NCBI GenBank assembly: GCA_044356305.1
Contig: JBIKWM010000012.1
Span: 22,351 to 86,350 of the forward strand
DNA: 64,000 bases
Direction of reading: 5' to 3'
DNA from: JBIKWM01 sp044356305
Lineage (GTDB): Bacteria; Bacteroidota; Bacteroidia; UBA10329
Shown here one piece after another: positions 17,195-25,436 of the stretch. Every line of letters starts with the position of its first letter. Positions within the stretch are counted from its first letter, which is position 1. The notes under the pieces were generated by a model. That model was not told the DNA's origin. It saw only the letters and a list, made by a program, of their open reading frames with translations, and did no database searches. A program made the translations under genes and the position numbers.

Positions 17195-17202
17195 CAAATG
17201 TA
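17195..17202 (-). promoter_or_regulatory. -7 promoter element (TACATTTG)
   Basis: Perfect TAnnTTTG on the minus strand, 17 bases upstream of the patatin-like gene's ATG at 17177. Confidence 0.6.
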
Positions 17203-17373
17203 GGCTTCGGGGGGCCATTCCGCACAGAACTGCGAATGTTCCAGTATTAGAAAGCCCTATGGCACGGCTCAGTTCACTTATGCCCGAATTGAATCGGAAG
17301 CGTGCTTCAAACTATCACGTAGACTGATATGATTCTAAGAAACGCCTCGGCCGCATAAGGCATCGAAACGATG

Positions 17374-18573
17374 TCATCTCACATAGTCAGACAGATAGCT
17401 GAACTTCTCTGTCAATCGGCCTCCCTCGGCAATGGTGGCTCGTTTAAGTATCTCTTGCTGGTCGCCATTGAGCAGCAGCGGTATCACATCGCGCATCAGC
17501 ATCTCACCGAAACCGATAGATGCATCGCGGGGCAGTTCGCATGGCAGGTTGTCCACGGCCATCACGGTGATTCCTTCCGGGTCAAAAGGGGCACATTCGT
17601 TACCCGAGGCGCGGTGGTAGCCATACAGTGGCTCCTCAATGGTGGTGCTACGTGTGGTGGTGGGAATGCTCCCATCAATGTCGCAGGTTATATCGGCTAT
17701 CACTTTCGGCCCGAAATCGGGCGAATTGACCATGTCTTTGGTGAAGAAGGGCTGCGACCTTCCATCCCAGAAATGGCAGGTGAAAAGGATGTCGGTGCTT
17801 TTAAGAAACCGGTCGAAGGTGCTGCGGAAAGCGGTCGGGTCGGCATAGAATTCCCTGCGGCTGCCCATGGGCCGGCCATCTCGCGTGTAGTAGTCCTCCA
17901 CATCGGGGTTGCAGTACACCGGACCATCGAATCGTTTTGACAGGAAATCGGCCACACTCACCTTGTCTGCCCCTGCCAGCATCATGATCTTGTTGGCACC
18001 ACTGGCCACACGCCCTCCTCCGGTCACAACCATCCGCTCCTTTTGCCACACCACATACTCTTGCATCTGGTGGCGCATCTCGGCCAGGTCGTGGCACTCA
18101 TGTGCAGGTTTCAGGCTGCATCTTCCTGTACGCTGACCATAGGCCATCAGGCCGTTATAGGCACCCACCAGCCCGGCATAATGCCCAAATCCTATCACGC
18201 GGTTTCCTTCGGGATAGGTCAGTGTCTCATAATCGATCAGCCTGATGTTCTTGGCAAGAACGGCCTGCAACAACTTGCGGTTGTGGGGTTGTTTCTTAAT
18301 GGTATGTGAGAAGAACAGATAGGTCTTTCCCTCCATCAACATCTCAACGGGCACTTCCTTTACACCCATCAGTATGTCGCAACTGCTCACATCCTCAGTC
18401 ACTTCTATCCCGTCCCGCTGATATTCCCTGTCTGGGAAGCAGCGAATGGGGCTGGGCTGCACCTTGATGCTGAGGTGCCTGTTTCCGCTGAGCAGGTTCT
18501 TGCACTGGTCGGGTGTGAGCGCTACGCGCTTGTCGGGCGGATTCTTGCCTTCGCGGATGATGCCGATGGTCAT
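17374..18573 (-). CDS. saccharopine dehydrogenase/alanine dehydrogenase-like oxidoreductase
   Basis: 399 residues. The N-terminal half resembles alanine dehydrogenase and lysine-forming saccharopine dehydrogenase: IGIIREGKNPPDKRVALTP, CDILMGVKEVPVEML, KTYLFFSHTIKKQPHN, LIDYETLTY. The C-terminal half contains RMVVTGGGRVASGANKIM in the nucleotide-binding region and VIADITCDIDGSIPTT. It belongs to the LOR/SDH-type NAD(P) oxidoreductases common in Flavobacteriia. Substrate is likely a lysine-glutarate or amino-acid adduct but is not provable here. Monocistronic, with a -7 element 73 bases upstream. Confidence 0.8.
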   Translation of the reverse strand: MTIGIIREGKNPPDKRVALTPDQCKNLLSGNRHLSIKVQPSPIRCFPDREYQRDGIEVTEDVSSCDILMGVKEVPVEMLMEGKTYLFFSHTIKKQPHNRKLLQAVLAKNIRLIDYETLTYPEGNRVIGFGHYAGLVGAYNGLMAYGQRTGRCSLKPAHECHDLAEMRHQMQEYVVWQKERMVVTGGGRVASGANKIMMLAGADKVSVADFLSKRFDGPVYCNPDVEDYYTRDGRPMGSRREFYADPTAFRSTFDRFLKSTDILFTCHFWDGRSQPFFTKDMVNSPDFGPKVIADITCDIDGSIPTTTRSTTIEEPLYGYHRASGNECAPFDPEGITVMAVDNLPCELPRDASIGFGEMLMRDVIPLLLNGDQQEILKRATIAEGGRLTEKFSYLSDYVR

Positions 18574-18645
18574 TTGCAGAAACAGTTCGAATTACCCCAC
18601 CTAGCCCCCATGCGCGACCAGGGCCCTATGCCCTTTGCCGAGGCG

Positions 18646-18653
18646 CGAAAGTA
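18646..18653 (-). promoter_or_regulatory. -7 promoter element (TACTTTCG)
   Basis: TACTTTCG followed by C on the minus strand, 72 bases upstream of the ATG at 18573 of the saccharopine-dehydrogenase-like gene. Confidence 0.5.
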
Positions 18654-18751
18654 ACATTGAGGTTTAAGGCCTGAAGTGATGAATCTCGCTTTGGCCTGCG
18701 GCAATGCTGATATTAAGTCATCGCAGCAGCACTGACCCTCCATCCGACAGC

Positions 18752-18759
18752 TATCTTTG
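18752..18759 (+). promoter_or_regulatory. -7 promoter element (TATCTTTG) of tmRNA
   Basis: Perfect TAnnTTTG, 13 bases upstream of the mature tmRNA 5' end, leaving a short leader for RNase P to remove. Confidence 0.6.
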
Positions 18760-18772
18760 TGCCTCGTTCTTT

Positions 18773-19132
18773 GGGGCCGAAAGGTTTTGACAGCAGCACG
18801 GTCTGTGTGTAAGCATGCCGGGTGGTGGAATGAACATCCGTAAACAATCTTTCCGAACAACAACAGGCGAAGAACACTTCGCGATGGCTGCCTGATCCAA
18901 GATCAGCACTCATCTGTCCTCGTCAGGCCCGGCCCTGTGGCATGACATAGAGGGCATCGCAAAGCAGGGATAAGCCAAGGGGAGTCTCGACCCGCGGACG
19001 AAAACCCAAGGGAATACGGTGCGAATGGGCCGCCTCTTGCCAGCTCGCACCCGACAATCAAGATGTAGGATAAGCATGTAGAAGGCCCATGGGTCTGTTG
19101 TTTGGACCAGGGTTCGAATCCCTGCGGCTCCA
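18773..19132 (+). ncRNA. ssrA: transfer-messenger RNA (tmRNA)
   Basis: Mature length is 360 nt. The 5' acceptor strand GGGGCCG (18773) pairs with CGGCTCC (19125-19131, one G-U), discriminator A at 19132. The 3' tRNA-like part has the T arm CAGGG-TTCGAAT-CCCTG. The 5' part shows GGTTTTGACAGC, the usual tmRNA D-loop region. The reading frame starting GGC at 18866 encodes a proteolysis tag. 3' CCA is not encoded (ACG follows). tmRNA with SmpB rescues ribosomes stalled on truncated mRNA. A -7 element precedes and a strong terminator follows. Confidence 0.95.
18866..18895 (+). other. tmRNA proteolysis-tag reading frame, GEEHFAMAA-stop
   Basis: GGC GAA GAA CAC TTC GCG ATG GCT GCC TGA. With the alanine delivered by tmRNA itself the tag is (A)GEEHFAMAA. 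It ends in the hydrophobic-AA pattern recognised by ClpXP. Bacteroidota tags usually read close to GENNYALAA; the HFAM interior is a variant. Confidence 0.9.
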
Positions 19133-19142
19133 CGGTAGGTTG

Positions 19143-19176
19143 AAGGCCTCGCCCCCAAAGGCGGGGCCTTCTTATT
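19143..19176. terminator. strong terminator after tmRNA, probably bidirectional
   Basis: AAGGCCTCGCC and GGCGGGGCCTT form an 11-bp stem (one G-T) around CCCAAA, followed by CTTATTT. The minus-strand ceramidase-like gene ends at 19172 within the same hairpin, so it can serve both transcripts. Confidence 0.8.
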
Positions 19177-20095
19177 TCGGGGAGATGGTGCCCTCAGAAC
19201 GGTAGAACATATATAGGAGCAGCGCACTCGCGGCCGTGAGCAGGTGCCACAGCGCATGTCCTTGCACCATGCTCTCCGGATTGCAGAGCACATGGCTGCG
19301 GTCGAGCCCCCAGACGGCTGCACCCACTATCAGTGTGCCATAGGCCACCTTGAAATAGCGCATGAAGTGACCGCCTGTGCCTGCCATCCACAGGTAGATG
19401 AGGCTGCTCACGAACGCTATGGCAGTCAGTGCAGGGAAAAGTCTGTTGATATTCAACTCGCTGATGTTGCTGAACACATACCACAAGGCCAAAGTGAAGA
19501 GAACAACTGCCCAGCCATGCGAGCTGCGCCACTGCTTGAGCAGGCGCCAACGAGGGAACAGCCTATAGCCGTTGATAGCGATCACGAGGAGCACAAGACT
19601 GTACATGGCCACTTGGTCCATCTGTTGAAAAACGGCAGTGAGCGAGGCGTGGTAAAGGAAGCTTCCCATGAACAAGAGAAGGCACGACATGCCGAACAGC
19701 ACCGTGAATACCGGGTATCGCACAATAAAATTATCTGCCTCCTGGCGGTGCGGCAGCCGAAGGTCATGTACTGCTAAAGTGAGTACGAGCACAGCCACCA
19801 GCAGGTAGCCCAGGTTGCTCCATGTATTGCTCGGCTGACGAATAAACGCATCCATGCGGTTGGTCTCGCAGAAATGGAATGCATTGCCCATGGCGGCCTC
19901 CAACCCCATCCACAGATCGGCTGTGGCCCAGCTGTGGGCAGTGAACATGAGTGCCGAGCTCAGCACCCCGAACAGCAGAAGAGGCAACCGGATGGCGCCT
20001 ACGCTGAGATGGCCGAGTGCCAATCGTTCTTTCAGTATCGTGCGTCTGTGCGGTGCGAGCATGGTGCTGTAAGGAGTGAATGATAAGGCATGCAA
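19172..20095 (-). CDS. ceramidase-like integral membrane hydrolase (CREST superfamily)
   Basis: 307 residues with about seven transmembrane segments; a second start at 20062 would drop 11 residues. Metal-site motifs of the alkaline ceramidase/CREST family are present: FCETN early, NTWSNLGYLLVA, the Ser/His pair in MGSFLYHASLT, Asp in QQMDQVAMY, and the C-terminal HxxxH in GHALWHLLTAAS. It is probably a Zn-dependent membrane amidase acting on sphingolipid-like or other lipids. Sphingolipids occur in Bacteroidota, so the link is plausible but unproven. Monocistronic; ends in the tmRNA terminator. Confidence 0.78.
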   Translation of the reverse strand: MHALSFTPYSTMLAPHRRTILKERLALGHLSVGAIRLPLLLFGVLSSALMFTAHSWATADLWMGLEAAMGNAFHFCETNRMDAFIRQPSNTWSNLGYLLVAVLVLTLAVHDLRLPHRQEADNFIVRYPVFTVLFGMSCLLLFMGSFLYHASLTAVFQQMDQVAMYSLVLLVIAINGYRLFPRWRLLKQWRSSHGWAVVLFTLALWYVFSNISELNINRLFPALTAIAFVSSLIYLWMAGTGGHFMRYFKVAYGTLIVGAAVWGLDRSHVLCNPESMVQGHALWHLLTAASALLLYMFYRSEGTISPK

Positions 20096-20201
20096 AGCAA
20101 TCCGTATGACCGTTATGCGCTCAAGGCCCGTACGATCAATTGTGTTAGCGTATTGTTATTGATGGGGCCTGCCTCGCATTTCGGCTTGCATGGGCCGGGC
20201 C

Positions 20202-20209
20202 TATCTTTG
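20202..20209 (+). promoter_or_regulatory. -7 promoter element (TATCTTTG) of the DUF4199-GT-tsaE-ald operon
   Basis: Perfect TAnnTTTG, 27 bases before the ATG at 20237 of a five-gene plus-strand operon. Confidence 0.6.
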
Positions 20210-20236
20210 GCCGCATCTCACCTCAAGCAATAATCC

Positions 20237-20746
20237 ATGATGCGACTGTACATGAACTGGGGCGGAATTCTGGGCTTTGCGCTCATAGCCGTGAGCGTGG
20301 TGTTCTATGTGCTGGGCATGACCGAGAGCAAAGCCGTGCAATGGCTGAGCTATGCCGTTCTGGCCGGTGGAATTTACATGGGAAGCAAGGCCAGACGCGA
20401 TGAGCAGGACGGCTTCATGAGTTATTCCGAGGGATTGGGAGCAGGGACCGGAGTGGCTTTCTTTGCCAGCATCATCATTGCTTTCTACACCTTCATCTTC
20501 TTTCATTTCATTGATCCGGCCATGGTCGATCAGCTGATAAACCGTGCCGAACTCGAGATGTACGACCGTGGTAGCAGCGAGCAGGAGATAGAGATGGGAA
20601 TGAAATACGCCAAGATGTTCATGACCCCTCATGCCATGGCCATCATGGTTGTGCTCACCTACACTTTCATCGGGTTCATCTTCTCGCTCATCACTTCGGC
20701 CATCCTTCGCAAGGACGACCCATCATTCGAGTCGAATTTCAAGTGA
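20237..20746 (+). CDS. DUF4199 membrane protein
   Basis: 169 residues, four hydrophobic segments (ILGFALIAVSVVFYVLGM, WLSYAVLAGGIYMG, GVAFFASIIIAFYTFIFFHF, AIMVVLTYTFIGFIFSLIT) with the DUF4199 hallmark GFMSYSEGLGAGTGVAFF. Function is unknown. It is first in an operon and ends with GTGA overlapping the GTG start of a polyprenyl-type glycosyltransferase, a neighbourhood frequent in Bacteroidota that hints at envelope work. Confidence 0.82.
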   Translation: MMRLYMNWGGILGFALIAVSVVFYVLGMTESKAVQWLSYAVLAGGIYMGSKARRDEQDGFMSYSEGLGAGTGVAFFASIIIAFYTFIFFHFIDPAMVDQLINRAELEMYDRGSSEQEIEMGMKYAKMFMTPHAMAIMVVLTYTFIGFIFSLITSAILRKDDPSFESNFK

Positions 20747-21687
20747 GTAGGACCGATATCTCGTTTGTCATCCCTCTGTACAACGAGGAGGAGAGCCTTA
20801 TCGAACTGCATGCGTGGATAGCCCGCGTGATGCAGGGCATGGGCCGCAGTTACGAGGTGATTCTTGTTGACGATGGCAGCACCGATGGCTCCTGGGATGT
20901 GATTGCGCGACTGGCTGCCGCACATTCAGAGGTACATGGCATCAGATTCCGCAGGAATTATGGCAAGAGTGCGGGTCTGAATGTGGGTTTTGAGGCCGCA
21001 CAGGGGCAAGTGGTGATAACCATGGATGCCGACCTGCAGGACAGTCCTGAGGAAGTGCCCGAACTGTACCGAATGGTGACGGAGGATGGGTGGCACATCG
21101 TTTCGGGGTGGAAACAGAAACGCTATGACCCCATCAGCAAGACCATCCCGACCAAGCTGTTCAACTGGGCCACCAGGAGCATGAGCGGCATAGACCTGCA
21201 CGATTTCAACTGTGGCCTGAAAGCATACCGCAGCGAAGTGGTGAAGGGTATAGAGGTCTATGGCGAGATGCACCGTTACATCCCGGTCATAGCCAAATGG
21301 GCGGGTTTCGGACGAATAACTGAGAAAGCGGTGCAGCATCAGGAACGTAAATACGGACATACCAAGTTCGGGCTCGAGCGTTTCATCAACGGTTTCCTCG
21401 ATCTGATGGTCATCACCTTCATGTCGCGCTTCGGCAAGCGGCCCATGCACTTTTTCGGCACCTTGGGCACCCTCAGTTTCCTTTTGGGTCTGGGCATAGC
21501 GTGTTATCTCGCTTTTGCCAAATTCTGGTGGCAGGCATACCGGATGACCGAGCGGCCGCTGTTCTTCTTCGGGCTGCTGGCCATGGTCATCGGGTCGCAG
21601 CTGTTCTTGGCCGGGTTCCTTGCCGAGATGATCAGCCGAACGGCCCCTGACCGCAACCGCTATCAGGTGGCCGAGACCGTCAATTGA
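20743..21687 (+). CDS. family-2 glycosyltransferase, polyprenyl-phosphate type with C-terminal membrane segments
   Basis: 314 residues, GTG start overlapping the upstream stop. The GT-A domain shows SFVIPLYNEEESL, ILVDDGSTDGSWD, the DxD in ITMDADLQDSPEE and FNCGLKAYRSEV. Two C-terminal hydrophobic segments (FFGTLGTLSFLLGLGIACY, FFFGLLAMVIGSQLFLAGF) match the DPM1/GtrB/ArnC class that loads a sugar onto a lipid-phosphate carrier. The sugar is unknown. Lies between DUF4199 and a second glycosyltransferase. Confidence 0.88.
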   Translation: MSRTDISFVIPLYNEEESLIELHAWIARVMQGMGRSYEVILVDDGSTDGSWDVIARLAAAHSEVHGIRFRRNYGKSAGLNVGFEAAQGQVVITMDADLQDSPEEVPELYRMVTEDGWHIVSGWKQKRYDPISKTIPTKLFNWATRSMSGIDLHDFNCGLKAYRSEVVKGIEVYGEMHRYIPVIAKWAGFGRITEKAVQHQERKYGHTKFGLERFINGFLDLMVITFMSRFGKRPMHFFGTLGTLSFLLGLGIACYLAFAKFWWQAYRMTERPLFFFGLLAMVIGSQLFLAGFLAEMISRTAPDRNRYQVAETVN

Positions 21688-21707
21688 ATTACCATAGGCT
21701 TGGTTGA

Positions 21708-22817
21708 ATGAGGATCATCATTCTGGGCCCTGCCCACCCGTTGCGTGGCGGGATAGCGCAGTTCAATGAGCGTCTGGCCACCGAACTGCAGCAGATGGGG
21801 CATCATGTGTCCGTTTTCTCTTTCAGCCGCCAATACCCCGATCTTCTTTTTCCCGGAAAGACCCAGTTCGATACGGGTGCTGGCCCCAAGGGTCTGGACA
21901 TCAGGCCGGTGCTCGACAGCATCAATCCTTTCAATTGGGTAAGGGCGGCCCGTGCGGTCAGGGCCGAAAAACCCGACCTGATCATTGTGCGCTACTGGTT
22001 GCCGTTCATGGCACCCTGTCTCGGCACCGTGCTCAGATGGGCCCGCGCACCTCGGGTGGTGGCCATTACGGACAATGTGATCCCGCACGAGCACCGACTG
22101 GGCGACCGCGCCCTGACGCGTTATTTCCTCGATAAATGCCATGGCTTTGTGGCCATGTCGGGCACAGTGCTTCAAGAGCTTGATGAATTTGACACCATCA
22201 AGCCCCGAAGGTTGATCCATCATCCGGTGTATGACCACTTCGGTGCTCCGATGGATAAGGTAATGGCCCGCAGGCAGTTGGGCCTACGGACCACCGGTAA
22301 GCTGGTCGTCTTTTTCGGGTTGGTGCGCGAGTACAAGGGCCTTGATCTGCTCATAGATGCCTTGGCTGACCCGCGCCTTAAGGATGTGAACCTATTCATA
22401 GCCGGTGAGGCGTATGGCGACCGAAAACAATATCAGGATCAGATTTTCCGCCTCGGGCTGATAGAGCGTGTTGTGTGGCGCAATGAGTTCATTGCCAACG
22501 AGGTGGTTTCGGCTGTGTTCTGCGCTGCCGATGTGGTTGTACAGCCCTATCGGTCGGCCTCGCAGAGCGGTGTGACCCAGATCGCCTATCATTTCGGGAG
22601 GCCCATGATCGTGACCGATGTGGGCGGCCTGCCCGAAATGGTGACCCACGGCCGTGTCGCCCTGATATGCCGTCCCGAGGCCGCTTCCTTGGCCGATTCC
22701 ATCCACACATTTTACGATCAGGATCTGGAGGGATCTTTCTCAGAGATGGTGAAAGAAGAGGCAGGCCGATTCTCATGGAGGGCCATGGCCGAAGGTGTCA
22801 TCTCCACGGTGATGTGA
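21708..22817 (+). CDS. GT4-type glycosyltransferase
   Basis: 369 residues. GT-B fold: ILGPAHPLRGGIAQFNERLA at the N-terminus (the GG loop that contacts the donor), VVFFGLVREYKGLDLLIDAL and NLFIAGEAYGD at the start of the second Rossmann domain, and ADVVVQPYRSASQSGVTQIAYHF, VTDVGGLPEM for the donor site. Acceptor unknown; with the lipid-carrier enzyme upstream it probably acts in glycan assembly. TGATG junction with tsaE (22815-22819) indicates coupling. Confidence 0.85.
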   Translation: MRIIILGPAHPLRGGIAQFNERLATELQQMGHHVSVFSFSRQYPDLLFPGKTQFDTGAGPKGLDIRPVLDSINPFNWVRAARAVRAEKPDLIIVRYWLPFMAPCLGTVLRWARAPRVVAITDNVIPHEHRLGDRALTRYFLDKCHGFVAMSGTVLQELDEFDTIKPRRLIHHPVYDHFGAPMDKVMARRQLGLRTTGKLVVFFGLVREYKGLDLLIDALADPRLKDVNLFIAGEAYGDRKQYQDQIFRLGLIERVVWRNEFIANEVVSAVFCAADVVVQPYRSASQSGVTQIAYHFGRPMIVTDVGGLPEMVTHGRVALICRPEAASLADSIHTFYDQDLEGSFSEMVKEEAGRFSWRAMAEGVISTVM

Positions 22818-23242
22818 TGACCAAGGAGATCATTGTCAATAATCTGGATGGACTTCAGGCTGGAGCCGAGGCGGTGCTGGATTTTATGTCGGGCCATACC
22901 ATTCTGCTCATGCAGGGCGAGTTGGGAGCGGGGAAGACCACGCTGAGCAAGGCCGTCTTTTCGCAATTGGGCGTGGCCGATGCCGTCACCAGCCCCACGT
23001 TCAGCATCATCAACACCTACATTTCTGCCAACGGGCCTGTGCACCACATGGACCTGTACCGCCTCCATACGGCCGATGAGGCCCGTGGCGTGGGCATCGA
23101 GGATTATCTTCACAGCGGTGAAATCTGTCTGGTTGAATGGCCCGAAGTCGCACTGCCGCTCGTTCCGCGGCCATACGTGCTGTTGCGCATCGCGCGTGGC
23201 GATCATGATTCCAGGCACCTATCGTTGACCACAATAGCATGA
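22817..23242 (+). CDS. tsaE: tRNA t6A biosynthesis ATPase TsaE
   Basis: 141 residues from ATG 22817; a longer open frame begins within the glycosyltransferase gene and is ignored. Walker A GELGAGKTTLSK, the switch TSPTFSIINTY, HMDLYRL and CLVEWPE are diagnostic. TsaE with TsaB and TsaD forms threonylcarbamoyl-adenosine on tRNAs reading ANN codons. Neither partner is nearby. Both ends overlap neighbours (one base upstream, ATGA downstream). Confidence 0.93.
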   Translation: MTKEIIVNNLDGLQAGAEAVLDFMSGHTILLMQGELGAGKTTLSKAVFSQLGVADAVTSPTFSIINTYISANGPVHHMDLYRLHTADEARGVGIEDYLHSGEICLVEWPEVALPLVPRPYVLLRIARGDHDSRHLSLTTIA

Positions 23243-24462
23243 GCCGACCCAAGACCAACGTATTCACGCTCACCGCATCTGCGGGCCTGATGCCCCAAGA
23301 GGAGATGCTCGAGGTGGCCAAACAGAGTGCGCACCTCAACATCGGTGTGCCACGCGAGACCACCTTGCAGGAGAACCGCGTGGCCCTTGTGCCCGAAGCC
23401 GTTGCGCGGTTAGTGAACAACGGCCACCGTGTGGTGGTAGAGACCGAGGCGGGTAAAGGCGCCAATTACCAGGACCGCGACTACAGCGATGCCGGGGCTG
23501 AAATAGCCTACGACCGCAAGAAAGTTTTTGAGTGCGAACTCATCCTGAAAGTCGATCCGCCCTCGTTGGAAGAGATTGACCTAATGGAACCGGGCCATAC
23601 CGTCATCTCGGCACTGCAACTGAGCGTGCAGCCCGAGAATTACCTCAAGCAACTGATAAAGAAGAAGGTGACGGCCATCGCTTTCGATTTTATCCAGGGC
23701 AAGGACGGTGGCTACCCGTTTGTGCGCACCATGAGCGAGATTGCGGGCAACACCGTGATCCTGATAGCAGCCGAGTGCCTCAGCAATGTGAATAAGGGCA
23801 AGGGGCTCATGTTCGGTGGTGTGTGCGGGGTGGCGCCCACCGAAGTGGTGATTATCGGGGCTGGCACGGTGGGCGAGTATGCCACAAGGGCGGCTCTCGG
23901 GCTCGGTGCCTCGGTCAAGGTATTCGACAACTCATTGAAGAAATTGAGCCGTCTCCAGAACTGGATAGGCCAACGCATCTATACCAGCACCATTCACCCT
24001 GATGTGCTGGCCAATGCCCTCAAGAATGCCGATGTGGTGATAGGTGCCATACGAAGTAAAAAGGGACGCGCCCCCATCCTGGTCACTGAGCAGATGGTGA
24101 GCGACATGCGTTTCGGCAGTGTGATTGTGGATGTGTGCATCGATCAGGGAGGCTGCATTGAGACCAGCGAGGTGACTGAGCACGCCCGACCTACCTTTCA
24201 GAAATACGGGGTGATACACTACTGCGTGCCCAACATCGCATCGCGGGTGGCGCAGACGGCCAGCATTGCGCTGAGCAACATTTTTTCGCCCATCGTGTTG
24301 AGTATGGCCGACCTCGGTGGCATGAGCAACATGATACGGCAGGACGCGGGCATCCGGAACGGGGTGTATACCTACAACGGCAGTGTGACCAACGAGTACC
24401 TCGCCAAGACCTTTTCCCTTCCGTTCAAAGACCTCAACCTTATCATGATGGCCAATTTCTGA
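23239..24462 (+). CDS. ald: alanine dehydrogenase
   Basis: 407 residues. About 35 residues precede the family start IGVPRETTLQENRVALVPE. Then VFECELILKVDPPS, HTVISALQLS, VVIIGAGTVGEYATRAALGLGASV (NAD-binding), VIGAIRSKKGRAP and IVDVCIDQGGCIETSE follow. It catalyses NAD-dependent alanine/pyruvate conversion. The pairing tsaE-ald by ATGA overlap is common in Bacteroidota. Last gene of the five-gene operon; the 146-bp spacer after it contains a short spacer repeat. Confidence 0.9.
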   Translation: MSRPKTNVFTLTASAGLMPQEEMLEVAKQSAHLNIGVPRETTLQENRVALVPEAVARLVNNGHRVVVETEAGKGANYQDRDYSDAGAEIAYDRKKVFECELILKVDPPSLEEIDLMEPGHTVISALQLSVQPENYLKQLIKKKVTAIAFDFIQGKDGGYPFVRTMSEIAGNTVILIAAECLSNVNKGKGLMFGGVCGVAPTEVVIIGAGTVGEYATRAALGLGASVKVFDNSLKKLSRLQNWIGQRIYTSTIHPDVLANALKNADVVIGAIRSKKGRAPILVTEQMVSDMRFGSVIVDVCIDQGGCIETSEVTEHARPTFQKYGVIHYCVPNIASRVAQTASIALSNIFSPIVLSMADLGGMSNMIRQDAGIRNGVYTYNGSVTNEYLAKTFSLPFKDLNLIMMANF

Positions 24463-24572
24463 TGATGGGTCTATACACATCGGTTCTTAAGCGGTCCAGC
24501 CATTCAAGAGCCTCAGTCGGACTGGCCTTGAGATAGGTAAATTGATCAGGAACCTCGGCCCTGTCCTCTTTA

Positions 24573-24599
24573 AATCAGCAATCAACAATCAGCAATCAT
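24573..24599. repeat. AATCAGCAATCAACAATCA spacer repeat
   Basis: Imperfect direct repeats of AATCAnC immediately before the rhomboid start. Nearly the same string (CAATCAACAATCAGCAATCAT) recurs at 53735-53756, so this is a dispersed low-complexity spacer family. Confidence 0.6.
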
Positions 24600-24608
24600 C
24601 ACTCTCGC

Positions 24609-25433
24609 TTGAGTTACGAACAGTTCAGACCCAGAGGGTTCAGTGTTTTGCCAGAGGTGGTGAAGAATCTGTTGATCATCAACGGACTGTTCTTCCTTGC
24701 CACATGGGCCATGGCCAACAGTTTCGGTGCGGACCTGGTTGAGATGCTCGGCCTGCATTATTACAAGAGCGAGTATTTCAGGCCATACCAGTTTGTCACG
24801 CACCTGTTCATGCACGGGGGCATGTCGCACATCTTCTTCAATATGTTCGCCCTGTGGATGTTCGGTTCGGCCCTTGAGAACTATTGGGGCGGCAAACGTT
24901 TCCTTATCTACTACATGGTGACGGGTTTCGGGGCGGCCATCATACACACGGCCTACACCACATGGGACCTGATGAACATCGAACAGGCCATAGCGGCCTT
25001 CGAGGCGGCCCCATCGCCAGAGTTGCTGTCAGCGTTTATCAATGATCATGTGCCGAGCGGCTACCAACAATCGTTCAACGAACTGCTGGCCCATTATCAG
25101 GTAAGTCCCGATGCACTGCTGGCATCGGATGCCGCGGCCTACATGCACGAGCTGCTGAAAATTAAGATGGACGTGCCCACCGTGGGGGCATCGGGCGCAG
25201 TGTTCGGGGTGCTGTTGGCATTCGGCATGATGTTCCCCGATTCGCTCATCTATCTTTATTTCTTCTTCCCGATCAAGGCCAAATACTTCGTGGTGCTCTA
25301 TGGGGCATTGGAGCTCTATTCGGCCGTGCAGAACGACCCGAACAACAACGTGGCCCATTTTGCCCACCTGGGCGGCATGGTGTTCGGGTTTATCCTTATC
25401 CGCTACTGGCGGTCGCACAACACAAGGTTTTAA
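24609..25433 (+). CDS. rhomboid-family intramembrane serine protease
   Basis: 274 residues from a TTG start; the resulting N-terminus SYEQFRPRGFSVLPEVVKN matches the conserved start of Bacteroidota rhomboids. Motifs: WR-equivalent loop, HLFMHGGMSHIFFNMFALWMF (TM2 with HxxxN), nucleophile Ser in VGASGAVFGVLLAF, catalytic His in AHFAHLGGMVFGF. A roughly 80-residue soluble insertion (about 115-190) sits between TM3 and the Ser-bearing TM4, common in the phylum. Followed four bases later by a second rhomboid. Confidence 0.88.
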   Translation: MSYEQFRPRGFSVLPEVVKNLLIINGLFFLATWAMANSFGADLVEMLGLHYYKSEYFRPYQFVTHLFMHGGMSHIFFNMFALWMFGSALENYWGGKRFLIYYMVTGFGAAIIHTAYTTWDLMNIEQAIAAFEAAPSPELLSAFINDHVPSGYQQSFNELLAHYQVSPDALLASDAAAYMHELLKIKMDVPTVGASGAVFGVLLAFGMMFPDSLIYLYFFFPIKAKYFVVLYGALELYSAVQNDPNNNVAHFAHLGGMVFGFILIRYWRSHNTRF

Positions 25434-25436
25434 GTC

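Noticed and set aside
19060..19132. Separate tRNA gene from the GGTTCGAATCC arm
   Set aside because: No D or anticodon arm upstream; the acceptor strand pairs with 18773-18779, so this is the 3' part of tmRNA.
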